Assembly (NCBI RefSeq): GCF_001940245.1
Contig: NZ_MJIG01000004.1
Coordinates: 186,001-250,000, forward strand
Length of the DNA stretch: 64,000 nucleotides
Direction of reading: 5' to 3'
Source of the DNA: Anaerostipes sp. 992a
GTDB taxonomy: Bacteria > Bacillota > Clostridia > Lachnospirales > Lachnospiraceae
In this document: one piece after another, positions 25,365 to 33,515 of the stretch
Position numbering within the stretch: the stretch's first letter is position 1
Layout: each line of letters begins with the position of its first letter
Made by a program: the position numbers and the translations under genes
The notes under the pieces: generated by a model
The model's input: only the letters and a program-made list of their open reading frames with translations
Database searches by the model: none
Told to the model about the DNA's origin: nothing

Positions 25365-26861
25365 TTATACATGCTTAGAACGGTTCTTTTCGTATGCTCC
25401 GCCATAACCGTATTTGCCGTAACCGCCATAACCATAGCCGTAGCCATATCCATAACCGTAGCCGTAATTTCTTGTCTTTTCTGCGACTCCGACAAATGCA
25501 TCATTATAAATACATCCAAGCAGCTTCATACCAGTAGAATTCAACACTTCAATGGCATCGTTAATGTCCTTGGTCTGAGCCACATGCTGCTTCACAACCA
25601 ATACGGACACATCAGCCATATCTACCAGTTCTTCTGTATCTGCCACCTGTGCCATAGGAGAAGTATCGATTACAATATAATCCACCTGCTGTTTCAAATA
25701 AGAAAGTATCTTTTCAAACAATCCCGTTGTTAACATCTCTGTAGAATTTTCATATCCTATGCTATTTAATAAAACATACAGATTGGTATTGGTAATCTGG
25801 TTGATCAGTCGATCCGCCTTTGCCTTTCCTTCTAACATCTTACCAAACTGATCCGTTTCTTCTTCTGTGTACCCAAAAATCTTATACTGAGCCGGTTTTC
25901 TTAGATCTCCATCGATCAGCAATACCTTCTTGGATTCTTCTGCCAGTGCCAATGCCAGATTGGCTGCAACCGTAGATTTTCCTTCTCCCTCTTCTACGCT
26001 GGTAATCAGAACAGTCTTTGCCCCGGCCTCATCCATGCTGCTCTTTACCTTTCGTGCCAGTTTGCGCATGGTTTCCACATAACGAAAGCTGGTAGACGGA
26101 TTGGTGATCAGAATGCTGTTGTGGGTATTCTCCTGCTTGATCTTAGCCTGTAAAGTCTTATTCTTATCCTCATGATACAGCGTTTCTAACAGCTTGGTAT
26201 TCAGCTTCTTGGAAACCTCTTTCGGCTTTCTGATGGTATCCTTCATATATGACCAAATGCCAACAACGATACAAAGCCCTGCCACTGTGATCAGGAAAGT
26301 CTTCTGCATGATATCAAACGGCATAAAACGATTGATCGGTTCCGATGGGACTTCCGGTTCCTGCAGGACATCCAGCACAACATTTCCGATCAGAAGATCG
26401 GATACAATATCATAGTTATCCATCAGTGCTTTGGTCAGCCGGAAGGATAGTTCTGGGGAAGTTGCCTGCACCTTTAACACGAGCAGGTTGGTCTCCGGTA
26501 CGATTTCTGCGGTGGCCTGTCCTGGAAAATATTCCATGCCAAGCTCCTCCGCAATTTTCTTCTGCAGAATACTACTGTTTAAAATTTCAGAAAACTTCTT
26601 GGAAATCTCAGAAGTAACCGATAAGTTATTATATACATTATTATTGGTTCCGCTGGATGATACGATAAAGGTACTGGATGATTCATACATCTTTACGTAT
26701 TTACGCCCCTGATTGACGTACATCAGCAGACTAATGGATGCTGCGATCAGTACGATCACCACAATCCATTTCTGAATGTCCTTTAAAATGGTATACGGAT
26801 CAAAACTCATCGGACTGTCCGTATCTTTGGACATATGCTGGTAATTCTCATATTCTTTCAT
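25365..26861 (-). CDS. Bacterial tyrosine kinase fused to a Wzz domain, with Tyr-Gly repeat tail
   Basis: The 498-residue protein has a Wzz domain with membrane segments at about 31-50 and 190-208, and a kinase domain with Walker A VEEGEGKSTVAAN, Walker A' LLIDGDLRKP and Walker B YIVIDTSPMA. The tail is an unusually regular Tyr-Gly run (seven YG units, then GGYGKYGYGGAYEKN), giving about ten clustered Tyr likely to be the autophosphorylation cluster. The coding DNA there is an imperfect hexanucleotide repeat (about 25395-25475), so tail length may vary by slippage. Sequence and order suggest an older duplication with the downstream kinase. Confidence 0.93.
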   Translation of the reverse strand: MKEYENYQHMSKDTDSPMSFDPYTILKDIQKWIVVIVLIAASISLLMYVNQGRKYVKMYESSSTFIVSSSGTNNNVYNNLSVTSEISKKFSEILNSSILQKKIAEELGMEYFPGQATAEIVPETNLLVLKVQATSPELSFRLTKALMDNYDIVSDLLIGNVVLDVLQEPEVPSEPINRFMPFDIMQKTFLITVAGLCIVVGIWSYMKDTIRKPKEVSKKLNTKLLETLYHEDKNKTLQAKIKQENTHNSILITNPSTSFRYVETMRKLARKVKSSMDEAGAKTVLITSVEEGEGKSTVAANLALALAEESKKVLLIDGDLRKPAQYKIFGYTEEETDQFGKMLEGKAKADRLINQITNTNLYVLLNSIGYENSTEMLTTGLFEKILSYLKQQVDYIVIDTSPMAQVADTEELVDMADVSVLVVKQHVAQTKDINDAIEVLNSTGMKLLGCIYNDAFVGVAEKTRNYGYGYGYGYGYGYGGYGKYGYGGAYEKNRSKHV

Positions 26862-26876
26862 TCTTCTGTCCTCCCA

Positions 26877-27749
26877 TTAATATACGACCACGATCAGGCG
26901 TACAGTTCCCACATGGGAGTCCACCTTTACTTTATACTTAATCTCATAAGTACCGCGTTTTTTATAGTTTACTTTGCTGTCATCATATTGAACCTGGCTG
27001 GTGCTGACATCAGAAATGATATCATCTGGATCCATATCATATCCTGTTCCCACAGCAACCTTCTCAATGTGGGAGCCTGGGCTGACTTTCTGTCCTTTCT
27101 TCACATAAATCACGTACTGATCCAAATAAATAAAAGGACGTTCTCTCTCTTTGTCACTGTCATATACTTCAATGGTAGCTGGAAGGGTAATGGTATCTCC
27201 GGCACTGTTGGTCACACGGAAATCCACCTTATAATCTCCGGCATCGTATAAATCTACGGTCTTGTCGGAAAGAACCTTGATCTGATCAGAGATATCTCCA
27301 TCAATCTTATCCTTCACTTTCAGATTCTCCATAATATCCAGACCGTCTGAAGACGTACTGGCAAACACCAGAGGCTTCTTCAACTGAAATCTTGGAGATT
27401 TGTAATTCTTATACTTTACCACTCTGCTGGCTCTGGTTACATTGGTGCTTTTGTCCACTGCGGCATAAGTTACGACCCGCTTTCCATCCTCTAAAAAATT
27501 GGATACTTTCTCCACCACCAGAGTATCTGTTACATCTCCATCTTTATCATCTACGGCAGTCACTCCCTTTAAGAAATCCTCATCATCCGCTTTAATCCCT
27601 ACGGTCAAAGTCTTCTTATCCATCTTGATCGTCGGCCCCACGCGGTCCAGAGAATTGATCTGAATAAACCAGAAAGCTATACTTAAGAGTAATGAAGCCA
27701 GAAAGATGCCAAAACAGATCTTTGTCAGTTTTTTCATGTCAATTTTCAT
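26877..27749 (-). CDS. Membrane-anchored protein with DUF5011/Ig-like domains
   Basis: The 290-residue protein has one N-terminal membrane segment (about residues 8-28) and an extracytoplasmic region made of Ig-like modules with the HYR/DUF5011 signature (AVDDKDGDVTDTLVVE and KDKIDGDISDQIKV). It begins MKIDMKKLTKICFGIFLASL. It lies between the PHP phosphatase (13-base gap) and the first BY-kinase (15-base gap), so it belongs to the polysaccharide control operon. A structural or wall-glycan-binding role is an inference; no catalytic motif is seen. Confidence 0.8.
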   Translation of the reverse strand: MKIDMKKLTKICFGIFLASLLLSIAFWFIQINSLDRVGPTIKMDKKTLTVGIKADDEDFLKGVTAVDDKDGDVTDTLVVEKVSNFLEDGKRVVTYAAVDKSTNVTRASRVVKYKNYKSPRFQLKKPLVFASTSSDGLDIMENLKVKDKIDGDISDQIKVLSDKTVDLYDAGDYKVDFRVTNSAGDTITLPATIEVYDSDKERERPFIYLDQYVIYVKKGQKVSPGSHIEKVAVGTGYDMDPDDIISDVSTSQVQYDDSKVNYKKRGTYEIKYKVKVDSHVGTVRLIVVVY

Positions 27750-27762
27750 CCTTATACTCCTC

Positions 27763-28521
27763 CTACAAGTACTTTTTTTCTATCTTTTTCCCTTGAAAAG
27801 GAATCGGCTGATCATAAATAAGCCGATTTGGATTATCATACAAAAGCATTTTTGCGTATTCATACGAATACCGCTCTTCCAGATATTCCTGTATCTCCCC
27901 CATATATGTCGTTCTTTCATAAGGACTGTGTGCATCGCTGGCCACCATATGTATCAGATGATAATCCGCCAGTACCTCCACAGTCTTTCTTGCACTCTCC
28001 CCAAAATACCCAAAAAAGCTACCTTTATTACACTGCGCTTTACATCCCCTATCCAGCAATTCATAAAGCAGCTGTGGCATATCCTGAATACAATGGTATC
28101 TCTCCGGATGTGCGATCACGGGAACCCGACCTGTATGCACAATGCGCAACAGACGATCCTCCATCACTTCCGGCATGATATCAAATGGAAATTCCATCAG
28201 ATAATAACGAGAATGGTTCAGAGAAATAATTCTGCCATCCTCCATCTTATCAATCACATCTCCGGTTGTAAATACCTCCATACCACTAAACACCCGAAGT
28301 GGAATCCGCTCCTCAGAAAGTCTTTGACGAAGCTTCATCAGCAAGCGATGGAAAAACGGATCAAAATAATTGTTAAAAAACCCGGGGATATTGCAGTGGG
28401 GAGTTGCAATTATGGTATGTACTCCACTCTCCACCGCAAGACGGGCCATATTGAGAGAATCTCTCATATTCCGCGCCCCATCATCCATTCCGGGTAATAT
28501 ATGGGTATGGATATCTATCAT
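27763..28521 (-). CDS. PHP-type protein-tyrosine phosphatase (CpsB/YwqE)
   Basis: This 252-residue PHP-domain phosphatase has metal motifs DIHTHILPGMDDG, TPHCN, IAHPERY and SDAHSPYERTTY. The family (CpsB, CapC, YwqE) dephosphorylates BY-kinases such as the two encoded just downstream. ATG 28521 is preferred because GAGGTG lies 7-8 bases upstream; an upstream GTG overlaps that site. It seems to be the first gene of the kinase operon, because a terminator ends the sortase operon about 100 bases upstream. No clear promoter consensus was found in the gap. Confidence 0.93.
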   Translation of the reverse strand: MIDIHTHILPGMDDGARNMRDSLNMARLAVESGVHTIIATPHCNIPGFFNNYFDPFFHRLLMKLRQRLSEERIPLRVFSGMEVFTTGDVIDKMEDGRIISLNHSRYYLMEFPFDIMPEVMEDRLLRIVHTGRVPVIAHPERYHCIQDMPQLLYELLDRGCKAQCNKGSFFGYFGESARKTVEVLADYHLIHMVASDAHSPYERTTYMGEIQEYLEERYSYEYAKMLLYDNPNRLIYDQPIPFQGKKIEKKYL

Positions 28522-28627
28522 GTCAATCACCTCAAGATTACAATATCTTTGTATACTTCTTCCTCTCCTTACGGAGCCCTTTGTTCTTGCATAAGCATTT
28601 CAAACAATTTCTTATGTAAGAACAAAA

Positions 28628-28659
28628 ATCCCCTGTCCCTGAAAACAGAGAGAGGGGAT
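28628..28659 (-). terminator. Terminator of the sortase-LCP-SPKTG operon
   Basis: A stem ATCCCC/GGGGAT (28628-28633 with 28654-28659) with extra weak pairing is followed on the minus strand by TTTTG. It lies 15 bases after the SPKTG gene. Confidence 0.75.
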
Positions 28660-28673
28660 CATGATTACTATCA

Positions 28674-28919
28674 TTATTCAGAAATTTTCTTTCTTGCAAT
28701 TCCTGCAACTCCAATTGCTGCTAGTGCTGCAAAAGCAACGGTCATTGGCATTGTTGTATCACCAGTCTTTGGTGAAGTTTCTTCTCCGCCACCAGATGGT
28801 TTTTCTGTCTCAGAATCTCTATCTGGACTTGGATTATAGTTGTCATCATTAGCCATAACGCTCATTGACATACTTAACATCATTACCAATGCCAATACAA
28901 GTGTTGTTAATTTTTTCAT
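28674..28919 (-). CDS. Small sortase substrate with SPKTG sorting signal
   Basis: The 81-residue protein has a signal peptide (residues 1-23, ending SMSVMA), a short acidic and Ser/Pro-rich spacer, the sorting motif SPKTG at 49-53, a hydrophobic segment at about 57-74 and a positive tail (RKK). Only about 25 residues would be exposed, so it may be a small wall tag or anchor. Class B sortase of Clostridioides difficile is known to use [S/P]PxTG motifs, and a class B sortase gene lies in the same operon. The start has AGGAGG at good spacing. The motif is not the LPxTG of class A substrates. Confidence 0.85.
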   Translation of the reverse strand: MKKLTTLVLALVMMLSMSMSVMANDDNYNPSPDRDSETEKPSGGGEETSPKTGDTTMPMTVAFAALAAIGVAGIARKKISE

Positions 28920-28944
28920 AATACATACCTCCTTATTAACTATA

Positions 28945-30096
28945 TTATTCTTTATCATAAAACACATCGAGAATAATCTCAAACAGTGCCTTATCATCTA
29001 CATCATAACGGGTAAATCCGTTCTTCTTAAATACCTTACCAGGTACTGTAATCACCTCTGCATCCAACAGATCGCTCTTACCGGCCAAAGATACCAGATA
29101 AGACATCTTGGCAGCATTAAGATTGGTTACGCTATCATCTGCTACCATCTTATATAAATCCAGCGGAAGCATAATATCCTGCTTACTCTGTTCCACTACC
29201 TTTTGGATAAAAGCAGATACATACTGCTTCTGTCGCTGCATACGATTATTATTCGTGCCAATATCTGCAGAATAAGCATCTCTGTATCTCACATAAGTCT
29301 CAGCCTGATCCCCATGGAGGGTTACATTCGCTCCCTGCTTAAGCTCCGGATCCACATTAGATAAATCCTCCAACACATTCACATCAACTCCTCCAATGGC
29401 ATCATTGAGTACGCTGATTCCGGATAAATTCATACTAATATAAGAATCAATTGGCATTCCATAAAGCAGACGCTTCACAGAAGTGATCATATTCTCACAG
29501 CTCTTCTCCTTACCATCTCCATAGGCATAGGCAAGACAAAGCTGTGCAGTCTTCACACCCTGATACTTCATATTCTCATCATATACATTGATATCAACTT
29601 CTGAATCTCTGGAAATATTCAACAAGGTAGTCTTGTTCTTCTTCGTATCGATGACAATCAGAAAGATACTGTCTGCCTGTCCTGCACCTTTTTCCTTTAA
29701 CGTCTCGTCATCTGCAATTTCTTCATTATCAATACCCATGCAAAGAATGCTGGTCACATCCTTATTATATCTGTATTTTTCTCCATTGTAAACAATTAAA
29801 TCTCCATTATCCTCCGTTTTTGCCCCATGAATGGTATCTTTCATATTGACCAGATCCTTGAATAAGGAACCCTTTCCCATGGCAAACAGCCCGGCCACTC
29901 CAAGAATTGCTACGATGATCAGAACCAGCAAAACTACCAGGATCTTCTTCCACAGCTTTCCCTTCTTCTTTTTCCGTTTGGGCTGAATCTTCTTATCCTT
30001 ACCCATATCCCCTTCATGCTCTCTGGCATACTCACTTAATTCCTGATTCAATTCCTGATTCAATTGCTCCAGTTCCTTTTTATCTTGTCTTGACAT
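28945..30096 (-). CDS. LytR-CpsA-Psr (LCP) family glycopolymer ligase
   Basis: The 383-residue protein has a long, highly charged cytoplasmic N-terminus (about 1-46, with KRKKKKGKLWKK), one membrane segment (about 48-72) and the extracellular LCP domain. Conserved features: TSILCMGID, QADSIFLIVIDT, LLNISRDSEVDI and the later IGGVDVNVLEDL and RYRD motifs. LCP enzymes transfer lipid-linked anionic or capsular glycans to peptidoglycan. Its start overlaps the end of the sortase gene by 17 bases, so translation is probably coupled. It links wall protein sorting and glycan attachment in one operon. Confidence 0.93.
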   Translation of the reverse strand: MSRQDKKELEQLNQELNQELSEYAREHEGDMGKDKKIQPKRKKKKGKLWKKILVVLLVLIIVAILGVAGLFAMGKGSLFKDLVNMKDTIHGAKTEDNGDLIVYNGEKYRYNKDVTSILCMGIDNEEIADDETLKEKGAGQADSIFLIVIDTKKNKTTLLNISRDSEVDINVYDENMKYQGVKTAQLCLAYAYGDGKEKSCENMITSVKRLLYGMPIDSYISMNLSGISVLNDAIGGVDVNVLEDLSNVDPELKQGANVTLHGDQAETYVRYRDAYSADIGTNNNRMQRQKQYVSAFIQKVVEQSKQDIMLPLDLYKMVADDSVTNLNAAKMSYLVSLAGKSDLLDAEVITVPGKVFKKNGFTRYDVDDKALFEIILDVFYDKE

Positions 30097-30877
30097 CTTC
30101 TAACACCGCCTGTACTAAATATCGAGATTCCGGCTTACCGCTTGCACAGGTACTCAGCGTAATGATCTTATCCTCGCTGGTCACTTTTACATCCTTACGG
30201 TAATTGGATACCATAGTATTTACCTCATAGATACTCTTTAAATACTTATCATACACTTCCTTGTCGCTAAAATCAAAGGTGCCCAGTATGTGTCTGTCAT
30301 CATACTCATAAGCGGCAAAAATCCGATAGGTCATCACCTTATCCGGCGTATAGATAAATACAAACTTATTCTTCTCAAAAAACTTACTATCTTCAAAGTC
30401 ATGAAGGCTTCCAAACATGGAATCATTCCTCATATTGTGTCCATAGATGACCGTATTCGGGTCCTCAAAATCCTTGCGATTATAATTCTCCGTATAAATA
30501 CATCCGGCGAACTCCGGTTCCTTATTCATATTATACTTCAGATAATAAGAATTATCATCGGCACTCTGGGCAATCGGATAATCTACCTTCGTATGCGGGA
30601 TATAAATCCATGCATACAGATCCGAATTGATCTTTCGAAGCTTCTCAAAGTCCACATCCTCTCCATGACGAATTCCTTTTGGAATATCCGGTTCCTCTCC
30701 CTCCATCTCACCAGTAAACTCCGTACTCTCCATCTCCTTTAGAATCTCCTGCCGATGCTTCTCGGCCAGATAATTCCGGTATGTGGTAACTCCATAATAG
30801 ACTCCACATCCCACAAAGACCAAGATGGCCAATACAAATATGACCTTCCACACTTTCTTTTTCCCGTTCTGATCCAT
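30080..30877 (-). CDS. srtB: Class B sortase
   Basis: The 265-residue protein has an N-terminal membrane anchor (KVIFVLAILVFVGCGVYYGV) and a sortase domain with catalytic His in TVIYGHNMRN, Cys in ITLSTCASG and Arg in PESRYLVQAV. The extra helix region and the WIYIPHTKVDYPIAQS segment are class B features. Its probable substrate is the SPKTG protein two genes downstream. ATG 30877 with GGGAG upstream is preferred to the longer ORF from 30922. A consensus SigA promoter lies about 85 bases upstream, and the leader holds an 11-bp inverted repeat. Confidence 0.92.
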   Translation of the reverse strand: MDQNGKKKVWKVIFVLAILVFVGCGVYYGVTTYRNYLAEKHRQEILKEMESTEFTGEMEGEEPDIPKGIRHGEDVDFEKLRKINSDLYAWIYIPHTKVDYPIAQSADDNSYYLKYNMNKEPEFAGCIYTENYNRKDFEDPNTVIYGHNMRNDSMFGSLHDFEDSKFFEKNKFVFIYTPDKVMTYRIFAAYEYDDRHILGTFDFSDKEVYDKYLKSIYEVNTMVSNYRKDVKVTSEDKIITLSTCASGKPESRYLVQAVLEDVKTR

Positions 30878-30910
30878 AACATGCTCCCTGCCTTTTGTCT
30901 CTGTGCAAAC

Positions 30911-30941
30911 GGAATCCGGCACTTCATAAATGCCGGATTCC
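30911..30941. repeat. Perfect 11-bp inverted repeat in the srtB leader
   Basis: Arms 30911-30921 and 30931-30941 are separated by 9 bases. No T-run follows on the minus strand, so it is a poor terminator. It may be a leader hairpin or an operator between the promoter and srtB. Confidence 0.6.
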
Positions 30942-30960
30942 CATATTCTTATATAAATGT

Positions 30961-30989
30961 ATTATAAACAACCTTTTTCAGAAAGTCAA
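30961..30989 (-). promoter_or_regulatory. Strong SigA promoter of the srtB operon
   Basis: Minus-strand -35 TTGACT and -10 TATAAT have exactly 17-base spacing. Confidence 0.85.
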
Positions 30990-31018
30990 TGTATCTGGCT
31001 GCTTCTTAATATCCATAT

Positions 31019-31912
31019 CTACTTTGCTCTTTCCAGATGAATCGTTACAATCTCCGGTGGATTGTGAAACCTTGGCAATACCTTTTTATCACTGCTTAAG
31101 CCTCTCGTAATGATCATGTTCTTTACCGTTTCAAAATGAAACTCTCCATAATCATACTTAGGAAACCATCCTTGGTCTCCACCAAAAATTCCACCAACTC
31201 CCGGTAGGACCACCTGCCCGCCATGATCATGTCCAGAGATGACTAAATCGATGTTCCAGGTCTTCCACGCCTCTCCAAAAATAAAACTATCCGGACGATG
31301 TGCCATCATGATCTTATATTCCTCTTCCTTTTGAAACGTCTCCAAAAATGTAAGCGTCTTTGGGTCCATATCTTTTTTGCTCATATGACCAGCTCCATCC
31401 ACCTCAAAAGCATAATCATACATGCCTCCAATACAGATAGGATTGCCATTGATGCTCACTCTCTTATAGGTTTGGTCCAGCAGGACAGCTCCGGCATTTT
31501 GGATATCCTTCCACAGCCTTTTGCTTTTCTGTCTTTCCATATAATTCTCCTCATGATTTCCAAGAGAATAATAGACTGGATAATCACCGGTAAGCTGTTC
31601 AAGAAGTGTTACGACCACATGATCGTCTTCCGAAATATCGTTTAACATATCCCCAACCATTAGAATTACATCTGGATCGATGTTGCGGATCTTCTTCACC
31701 AATTCTTCGTTGTTCTGGCCAAATTCATGATCATGAAGATCTGAGATGACCGCCAAAGTTACCGGTGCATCCACCTTGTCCGAGCGAATCGTATATTCCT
31801 GTTCTTCCAATCCATGATAAGAGCGATAAATCTCCCATGCACAAACTCCGGTCAGAACTGCCAACAACAGCAGTATCCCACACAACCATCCTCTCAATCT
31901 CTTCTCTTTCAT
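31019..31912 (-). CDS. Membrane-anchored metallophosphoesterase (YkuE-like)
   Basis: The 297-residue protein has an N-terminal membrane segment (LCGILLLLAVLTGVCAW) and the calcineurin-like metal motifs ISDLHDHEFG, MVGDMLND, SLGNHEENY, MMAHRPD and ISGHDHGGQV. Relatives include YkuE and LpxH-like enzymes; the substrate is likely a phosphodiester at the membrane, but cannot be fixed. ATG 31912 is favoured because the GGGGA site is too close to the first ATG at 31918. It is downstream of the secreted Ig-like protein gene but separated from it by a terminator. Confidence 0.9.
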   Translation of the reverse strand: MKEKRLRGWLCGILLLLAVLTGVCAWEIYRSYHGLEEQEYTIRSDKVDAPVTLAVISDLHDHEFGQNNEELVKKIRNIDPDVILMVGDMLNDISEDDHVVVTLLEQLTGDYPVYYSLGNHEENYMERQKSKRLWKDIQNAGAVLLDQTYKRVSINGNPICIGGMYDYAFEVDGAGHMSKKDMDPKTLTFLETFQKEEEYKIMMAHRPDSFIFGEAWKTWNIDLVISGHDHGGQVVLPGVGGIFGGDQGWFPKYDYGEFHFETVKNMIITRGLSSDKKVLPRFHNPPEIVTIHLERAK

Positions 31913-31949
31913 CTTCATTCCCCTTTTCTTTCTATCCCCATTTGAAAAA

Positions 31950-31986
31950 GAACCATGAGAATTCTAAACTCCAATTCTCATAGTTC
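31950..31986 (-). terminator. Terminator after the secreted Ig-like protein gene
   Basis: A long hairpin (about 13 bp including wobble pairs) is followed on the minus strand by TTTTTC, just after the stop at 31994. Confidence 0.8.
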
Positions 31987-31993
31987 TCCTCCA

Positions 31994-32590
31994 TTATTTC
32001 ACTATCACTTTACATTCTGCAGTCTTACCGCTGGCAAGCCTAACCGTAATCACTGCTTTGCCTTTCTTCCTCGCTTTCAGTACTCCATTTCTTCGGTTCA
32101 CCGTAACAACCTGTGTATTACTGGAGGTAAATGCCTTTAGCTTATCGCCCTTTTGCATAGAAGAAACTTTCAGTGCGGAAGATCTGTCCCCCTCCTGCAT
32201 GGTCATCTTCGTTCTGCTCAGCCTTATATAAGGCTTTAACTTTGCAATGGCTGTCTTCTTCTGAGTGCCGCACTTGGTGCATCGATACAGTCTCCATCCC
32301 TTCTCCAGGGCAGTTGACCGCTTTGTCTTTATAACCTTCCACTGATGTTTGCAGAAAATAGAAGCTGATTCTTCTCCTGGTCTGATATAACTGCTCTTTT
32401 CCCCGGTGACTACCAAACCGCCTTGTCCATATTCTGAATCATCCGTGTCATATTCTGAATCCGCATAAATAACTTCTTCCGATACTAATGCATCCGTCTC
32501 CTCCATTGCAAAGGATATTTCTCCCAGCAAAGACACTCCTAACAAAAATGTCAAGAAAAATACAAAACTACTTTCTATATAATGCTTCAT
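31994..32590 (-). CDS. Secreted protein with C-terminal bacterial Ig-like (Big_2) domain
   Basis: The 198-residue protein has a signal peptide (about 1-28, FFLTFLLGVSLLGEISFAME), an acidic linker, a small Cys motif (CKHQ...YRCTKCGT, possibly a metal site) at about 80-110 and a C-terminal Big_2-like domain ending VLKARKKGKAVITVRLASGK. It resembles secreted adhesion modules of clostridia. ATG 32590 is chosen because GGAGGG lies 5 bases upstream. No sorting signal or membrane anchor is seen, so it may bind the wall non-covalently. Confidence 0.8.
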   Translation of the reverse strand: MKHYIESSFVFFLTFLLGVSLLGEISFAMEETDALVSEEVIYADSEYDTDDSEYGQGGLVVTGEKSSYIRPGEESASIFCKHQWKVIKTKRSTALEKGWRLYRCTKCGTQKKTAIAKLKPYIRLSRTKMTMQEGDRSSALKVSSMQKGDKLKAFTSSNTQVVTVNRRNGVLKARKKGKAVITVRLASGKTAECKVIVK

Positions 32591-32693
32591 ATATTCCCTC
32601 CAGATCATTTCAATCCACTATTCCTATAACTATCCATAGTGTATCAAATTTCTCCAAAAAATTCCACCCTTTCACGCCACTTTGGAAAATCTT

Positions 32694-32734
32694 AAGTTTA
32701 TCGTAAAGAAGTCGCAAGTTTCCTATGCTATAAT
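32694..32734 (+). promoter_or_regulatory. Activator-type promoter of the VanRS-like operon
   Basis: A good -10 (TATAAT, 32729-32734) has no recognisable -35. Two AAGTTT direct repeats lie at 32694-32699 and 32716-32721, 22 bases apart, covering the -35 region. This is the arrangement of promoters activated by OmpR-family regulators, so autoregulation is likely (inference). Confidence 0.5.
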
Positions 32735-32793
32735 GATAAAAGATAAAGACTGTCAAAATTAAGACAATCACTATGTGGGAATGGAGAGTTACT

Positions 32794-33507
32794 ATGGAAA
32801 GCTTAATGAAACACATCTTGATCGTAGATGATGAAAAAGAAATTACAGATTTACTGGAAGTCTATCTTCTCAATGAAGGCTACCACGTACATAAATTCTA
32901 TACAGGAAAAGGCGTATTAGAATGCCTGGAACAGCAGCCCATCGACCTGGCAATTCTGGATATTATGCTGCCCGATGTAGATGGATTTACCCTTTGCCGG
33001 GAAATCCGCAAGAAATGGTTCTTTCCCATCATTATGCTAACCGCTAAAATTGCCAGTTCCGATAAGATCAACGGTATCACCTTCGGTGCTGATGACTACA
33101 TCACAAAGCCCTTTCATCCACTGGAACTTTTAGCCCGTGTAAAAGCACAACTTCGTCGGGCAGAAGTTTACAATCAGGCCTTTACAAAAGAAACAACTCA
33201 AAAAGAAGAAATCTACAACATTCGCGGCCTTGAACTCAATGCCACCGAGCATTCCTGCCATCTCTATGAACAGGCAGTAGCACTGACGCCGATTGAATTT
33301 TCCATTGTATTGTATCTCTGCCGCCATCTGGGTCAGGCCATCTCCACAGAGGAACTATTTGAACAGGTATGGGGAGAAAAGTATTTAGACTGTAACAACA
33401 CCGTTATGACACACATCGCCCGTATCCGTGAAAAGCTACATGAGAATGCCAGAAAGCCCAAATGGATCAAAACCGTCTGGGGCGTTGGCTATAAAATCGA
33501 AGAATAG
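32794..33507 (+). CDS. OmpR-family response regulator, VanR-like
   Basis: The 237-residue regulator has a receiver domain starting MKHILIVDDEKEITDLLEVY with the phosphoryl Asp in LAILDIMLPD and Lys in DYITKPFHPLELLARVKAQL, then a winged-helix DNA-binding domain (about 135-235, LTPIEFSIVLYLCRH, WGVGYKIEE). The receiver resembles VanR of enterococcal vancomycin operons closely in style. No vanH, ligase or vanX gene is nearby, so the targets are probably other envelope genes. ATG 32794 has GGAGAG upstream. The histidine kinase gene follows after 8 bases. Confidence 0.92.
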   Translation: MESLMKHILIVDDEKEITDLLEVYLLNEGYHVHKFYTGKGVLECLEQQPIDLAILDIMLPDVDGFTLCREIRKKWFFPIIMLTAKIASSDKINGITFGADDYITKPFHPLELLARVKAQLRRAEVYNQAFTKETTQKEEIYNIRGLELNATEHSCHLYEQAVALTPIEFSIVLYLCRHLGQAISTEELFEQVWGEKYLDCNNTVMTHIARIREKLHENARKPKWIKTVWGVGYKIEE

Positions 33508-33515
33508 GAGGCCCT

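Noticed and set aside
25395-25475. Tandem hexanucleotide repeat as a CRISPR or minisatellite
   Set aside because: It is in frame and codes for the Tyr-Gly tail of a kinase, a known type of phosphorylation tail.
27706-28497. A 263-codon + strand ORF opposite the PHP phosphatase
   Set aside because: It is the antisense shadow of the phosphatase gene, has no ribosome binding site, and its residue composition is not protein-like.
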